Source of the DNA: Brevibacillus fortis | GTDB lineage: Bacteria > Bacillota > Bacilli > Brevibacillales > Brevibacillaceae | NCBI RefSeq assembly: GCF_003013395.1 | Contig: NZ_PXZM01000039.1 | Location: 62,001 to 126,000 of the forward strand | Direction: 5' to 3' | Length of the DNA: 64,000 nucleotides | Shown: positions 61,601-64,000 of the stretch, in pieces | Numbering within the stretch: position 1 is the stretch's first letter | Layout of the letters: every line of letters begins with the position of its first letter | The notes under the pieces: model-generated | What the model saw: only the letters and a program-made list of their open reading frames with translations | What the model was told of the DNA's origin: nothing | Databases searched by the model: none | Translations under genes and position numbers: made by a program

Positions 61601-61715
61601 GGCCCGGCACGAAGATGAGTCGATCTATCTCGACGCGACACGCGGGCTTCGATAATTCTCCCAGTTTGAGTCTTGCGGAGAGAATTCTGCGCAGTTCATT
61701 GGACATCGTTTGCAT
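58680..61715 (-). CDS. Tail hub with M23 peptidase and glucosaminidase-like domains
   Basis: 1011 residues. An M23 (LytM) peptidase lies at about 80-220 with all ligands visible: H99 and D103 (NHQGIDIACP), H150, and H202-x-H204 (AHLHFEV). Residues about 430-565 and 830-1000 have the look of a tail hub (gpD/gp27-like: IEMDDQFEMDSCEARITISN, RVFTGLIDKLDM, late RLCRTLQISIPGNP-ALDVLDRIYI). Between them, at about 585-720, is a lysozyme/glucosaminidase-like domain with FLLAIAEHETKMGTL. Such hubs open the cell wall at the tail tip. Start behind AGGAGGT. Confidence 0.8.
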   Translation of the reverse strand: MQTMSNELRRILSARLKLGELSKPACRVEIDRLIFVPGRTEELDFIMSDPREEKTLTRTIIQDGSGEGGTDLSKIPFVFPVEGKSIRDITAYMGDNRNHQGIDIACPVDTPIKATWAGKVKKVSVSEKYTSYGYRVEIQHADGIWTRYAHMSEIHVKTGDYVTQGTTIGKSGNTGDVRSAGVKTMGTYDDPNSPRSKGRGAHLHFEVWNGQAVIDPFPYMNGSKHLFAASSNNGAGVTTDATYVGTPGATLFDERFTNNTWHTKSVYKVDELTKKLSMIERSSTEHSNLTFTFDPKGYKTVFPSPTVTTGMNLKLTSVHPGIFSMGFSTNFGEGAGELRVFFNGKMQIKVNKFTGTENVEIRDIPFPNGEMEIRIELFWNGKQVNCFSLQYIQIKELQGRPDLYGNKEKVDPTVQQEFFEEREITSTFMPGQPRKVSLQVGKFVYMDTLTLDNINHIEMDDQFEMDSCEARITISNPGGYYSPDYNPFYFPETYKETPWSYFVNGFHVGVLSENTPVRIYMGYGLNLMRVFTGLIDKLDMNGEESTMTLYCRDMYKKILNKVITEDKQYPPDVGHSAAHDTNVFSSMSRRDKIISMAKKQSKQQGPELDYKFLLAIAEHETKMGTLGKGLPPGDFILGYGCYTGEKCDPQYQGIERQLYRGAVRYREAMASKGWRFQSVDDVKYFWQGGDKGAFQWASDTNWYNSVWQIYQKFRSSTEFDSIPEWEGNAPVPTEPTAKAAYLKSAIVQDLIAHAGMYGWRSNPQDIYYPYAIVQETSYSHVTQATGKVFKAVPDKEGEFVEVDAESILTPKGWKNPFIEPPGRKFKSYQYKVGEAIAEIMKDTDFRSYCDRYGTYRLEEIDMNRPIVATFTEHDNLITIHKTIDFSRGRSHLVILDEENKAGHFVDTEILMELKGEVRTGVRHVPSAKTDELKRLAARRSFFDIKRLCRTLQISIPGNPALDVLDRIYIIDSNTTTREAYTIKGIRTMFDAQNGYMQILDLFWSNNEGAMV

Positions 61716-61726
61716 GAAAACACCTC

Positions 61727-63142
61727 CTATTTAAACCGTTCCAGGGACCATTTTCGAAAGCGATTCAAAAAAGAGACGGCCTGTGCCCGGGTGAGCAGCG
61801 AGTAAGGCATGAACCATTTTTCTTTCTCTTCCGCGTTGGATGACGATACCTCGTACATATGATTGACGACAGCGGCTCCATCGACGAAATTGTTGATCGC
61901 AATTCCTTCGATCAAGTAATCTCCGTTGCCAAACCGCTCGTCTTCCATAGAGAGGACGGATGGTGCCCACCATGAAGGCTTGCTGCCCGCCATCCCACCG
62001 TTTAGCGCAATTTTTTCCCCGGTGTTGCTGTTGTACATATATTTTTCGCGCCCGACATCTTCAAAACGGGTGCTCGTCTCTTTGACATACAAGAAATGCA
62101 CGTTTTTACCTGCCTCAAGCGGCATGTTAAACAGTACCGTATGATCATCAAATTCTTGATAGTCCGAGCTTTTCACCGTATTTCCATCCACTTTGACGGC
62201 AAGCAGCTTTTTGCCCGCTGGATAGGTACCGTTCAGACGAAAAACACGTTGCCCCTCGTATGCCGAGTGGGATTCATCCAGCCGCTGTGTGGGAGGCTGT
62301 GAATCCGTAAAGCGTTGGTAAAAGGAGCGCCGAAGCCGGTCAATGAGCAGAAAAGCCTCTGCCCGATTGATGTAGGCGTTGGGAAAGAAGCGGTCATTTC
62401 TCCAAACGCCAGAGCTTTTCACTGAAAAATATCCGCCTCGCATAAACAGAGCACCGTTTTCGTAGCTGTTGTAGATGAAGCGCACCTGTACGCCGTTTAG
62501 ATTGTAAGGAAGGTAAATCGTGGCTCCAGGAGCAGGACTGACCATGTAGACGTCTTGCTTGAGTCCGATATATTTTTTGGCGAGGTCTTGGGCAGGTGTC
62601 GATTTCCATTCTTCTTCCGGCACATCGATTCGCTTCAAGGAGCGTCCATATGCGTACAAATACTCATTGAATTGGCGGCTAAACGGATTGTAGAAATACG
62701 TGTCTCCATTATCAAGGCGTTTGTTCGGGTAAGCGAAGGAAGAGGAATTGGGGGAAATCGGTTTGCCAAAACGGTCCAAGGCAGGCTTGCCGAAGCTGGA
62801 AAACGCAACAACCGAGTTGGCAGATGGTGCGTAATACAGCTCGACGTCCGTTTTGTTCGGGTCTGTTTGATTCGGCCGAATTTCTTTGAAAAGGGTTTGC
62901 GTGCCATCAATATAGACAAAGACGGGGTTATCTGCACTCGGTGTCAATTTGGCTGCGAGCGTAAATACTTTTTGTCCGATGGAGCCCTTTTGTTCCTCAT
63001 ACAAGTAAGGAGCATTGCTTTCAAAGGAGCCATAAGCAATTCCTTGAATGAACGGTTCTCCGTCAGCCATCAAATAATTGCTGGCCTCCATTACTTCATT
63101 AAAAAACCAGTCTTTTTCATTCACATCAGCCCAGCTGATCAT
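61727..63142 (-). CDS. Tail-cluster protein with SLH-like segments
   Basis: About 471 residues from the ATG at 63142 (AGGAGGTGA eight bases upstream). Three stretches resemble S-layer homology repeats or halves of them: the N-terminus (ISWADVNEKDWFFNEVMEAS), the middle (VWRNDRFFPNAYINRAEAFL, LIDRLRR) and the C-terminus (from about 385: EGIAINNFVDGAAVVNHMY, then YSLLTRAQAVSFLNRFRKWS). Between them are beta-rich parts. SLH domains bind pyruvylated secondary cell-wall polymers. No signal peptide, so it is not a normal exported S-layer protein. Confidence 0.7.
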   Translation of the reverse strand: MISWADVNEKDWFFNEVMEASNYLMADGEPFIQGIAYGSFESNAPYLYEEQKGSIGQKVFTLAAKLTPSADNPVFVYIDGTQTLFKEIRPNQTDPNKTDVELYYAPSANSVVAFSSFGKPALDRFGKPISPNSSSFAYPNKRLDNGDTYFYNPFSRQFNEYLYAYGRSLKRIDVPEEEWKSTPAQDLAKKYIGLKQDVYMVSPAPGATIYLPYNLNGVQVRFIYNSYENGALFMRGGYFSVKSSGVWRNDRFFPNAYINRAEAFLLIDRLRRSFYQRFTDSQPPTQRLDESHSAYEGQRVFRLNGTYPAGKKLLAVKVDGNTVKSSDYQEFDDHTVLFNMPLEAGKNVHFLYVKETSTRFEDVGREKYMYNSNTGEKIALNGGMAGSKPSWWAPSVLSMEDERFGNGDYLIEGIAINNFVDGAAVVNHMYEVSSSNAEEKEKWFMPYSLLTRAQAVSFLNRFRKWSLERFK

Positions 63143-63190
63143 TTTCATCACCTCCTATATAGAGTAGACAGAAACCCGGAACAGCCTTAG

Positions 63191-63802
63191 CTATTCACGA
63201 ATCATCCGTTCTACGAGCCGCCTTGTCCGATTCAAAAAAGCAATAAATTCGGCGCGTGTCACAAAATCGTTGGGGCGGAAGTAAATGACGGGCTTTCCGT
63301 CACGGGTAATGACTGTGATCAGCCCAAGATCGGCCATTTCCTCGATGTTTTTCTGCGCCCAATGCCCCTCGATATCTTGAAACTGGAACCGTGATTCGCG
63401 CTCGATCGAGTCTTTTTTGATGAGGATTAGATCGACAGTTACGCTGTAGCGCCGTCCTGCCTCAAGCACATGGGGGGTGATGGATTCTGCGCTTCCGAGG
63501 AAAATGCTTCCCTTTTCATCGTAAAACTTGTGGGTCCAGCCTGCGTAGCTCAAGTAATGGTTGTACGATTCCTTGTCTGGAAAAAGTAAGGTCAATGAAC
63601 ACTGGTAGCTGCTAAAGCCGGAGTGGTGGATGTGCGAGGGAGCGTTGATGATTTTGATTTCGCGCAAGGAAGGCTGGGGACTTGGCGGAGCATATGGCTC
63701 GATGAGTCGGGCGTTTACTTCGATAAACTCAAAGCCTGTATCGACGAACAGCTTTTTTTTGTAGCGCTGATTAGCAGTGCCAAAGGCGTATTGTTGGGTC
63801 AT
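63191..63802 (-). CDS. Distal-tail-like protein fused to an SLH domain
   Basis: 203 residues. The first 135 look like a small phage tail protein in the Dit position (between tape measure and hub), beta-rich with ESITPHVLEAGRRYSVTVDL. Residues 140-200 are a clear SLH repeat: FQDIEGHWAQKNIEEMADLG, then GKPVIYFRPNDFVTRAEFIA and FLNRTRR. No signal peptide. Start behind AAGGAGGTA. An SLH repeat on a tail protein is unusual and would place a wall-polymer-binding module near the tail tip. Confidence 0.75.
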   Translation of the reverse strand: MTQQYAFGTANQRYKKKLFVDTGFEFIEVNARLIEPYAPPSPQPSLREIKIINAPSHIHHSGFSSYQCSLTLLFPDKESYNHYLSYAGWTHKFYDEKGSIFLGSAESITPHVLEAGRRYSVTVDLILIKKDSIERESRFQFQDIEGHWAQKNIEEMADLGLITVITRDGKPVIYFRPNDFVTRAEFIAFLNRTRRLVERMIRE

Positions 63803-63814
63803 CGTTGTACCTCC

Positions 63815-64000
63815 TTACAATCTCGTGTAGCTCGTGGCGATGCCGGAGCGGACTTGTTGGCTCAATTCGGTAGAAAGGCTTGCTTGTGTACTGCGAACGG
63901 CTTCGCTGACGGTCGAGCCGATGCGTTGGAGGTCAGCTTCTGTTCCACTCATTTTGTCGATGGTAATGTTCACGTTGCTGCCGCCGCCATAGGTAAGGTC
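63815..64000 (-). CDS. C-terminal end of a tape-measure-like tail protein (partial)
   Basis: The last 61 codons are in the window; the gene runs off the right edge. The stretch GGGSNVNITIDKMSGTEADL followed by QRIGSTVSEAVRST resembles the C-terminus of phage tape-measure or tail-length proteins, and its place before the Dit-like gene agrees. The assignment rests on a short piece. Confidence 0.55.
   Translation of the reverse strand, partial: DLTYGGGSNVNITIDKMSGTEADLQRIGSTVSEAVRSTQASLSTELSQQVRSGIATSYTRL

Noticed and set aside
35823..64000. CRISPR array, IS element, tRNA or att site in the phage-like region
   Set aside because: No regularly spaced repeats, transposase, tRNA fold or flanking direct repeat could be found by eye.

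Overview
The window looks like chromosomal DNA of a spore-forming Gram-positive bacillus, most probably Brevibacillus or a close Paenibacillaceae relative. The reasons are strong AGGAGG-type ribosome sites with many GTG/TTG starts, a Bacillus-style pur operon with paired PurBoxes, a SpoVIF-like sporulation gene behind a sigma-K-type promoter, and SLH (S-layer homology) domains. The genus is inferred from overall style, not from a marker gene.

Layout. 1-3.1 kb: the end of an unknown gene, then an M29 aminopeptidase and an iron-type alcohol dehydrogenase on the minus strand. 3.2-10.4 kb: purC-S-Q-L-F-M-N, opening directly with purC behind two overlapping PurR operators; purE, purK and purB are not upstream. 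10.4-14.7 kb: an insert unrelated to purine synthesis, holding a CorA-type Mg2+ transporter under an M-box riboswitch, a PAS-PAS-GGDEF-EAL protein under a candidate Fur box, and the SpoVIF-like gene. 14.7-17.7 kb: purH-purD with their own PurR-type promoter. 17.7-20.2 kb: an MFS exporter with its MarR regulator, a 44-residue membrane peptide and a DUF2892-like protein. 20.3-22.1 kb: a YerA/adenine-deaminase-like amidohydrolase. 22.4-27.6 kb: a complete branched-chain amino-acid ABC importer (livJHMGF order). 27.6-29.7 kb: a MocR regulator, a small membrane protein and a decayed SRPBCC/AHSA1 pseudogene. 29.7-35.8 kb: an IclR regulator divergent from an ABC importer of the iron/polyamine type and an M20 peptidase.

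35.8-64 kb, all minus strand: a phage-tail-like cluster. Read in transcription order it holds the end of a tape-measure-like protein, a Dit-like protein fused to an SLH domain, a 471-residue protein with SLH-like segments, a tail hub carrying an M23 peptidase and a glucosaminidase-like domain, two small tail proteins, two paralogous proteins of unknown type, then about 18 kb of very large adhesin-like proteins with lectin-like and discoidin-like domains. A membrane-anchored coiled coil, a frameshifted small ORF and a holin close it. No capsid, terminase, integrase or replication gene lies in the window, but the upstream side runs off the edge, so prophage and tailocin cannot be separated here. 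Within the cluster one gene is decayed and one lectin-like domain is split over two ORFs by a frame change.

The most notable signals are the SLH domains inside tail genes, the oversized glycan-binding tail section with its split ORF, the tandem PurR operators and the predicted Fur control of a cyclic-di-GMP enzyme.
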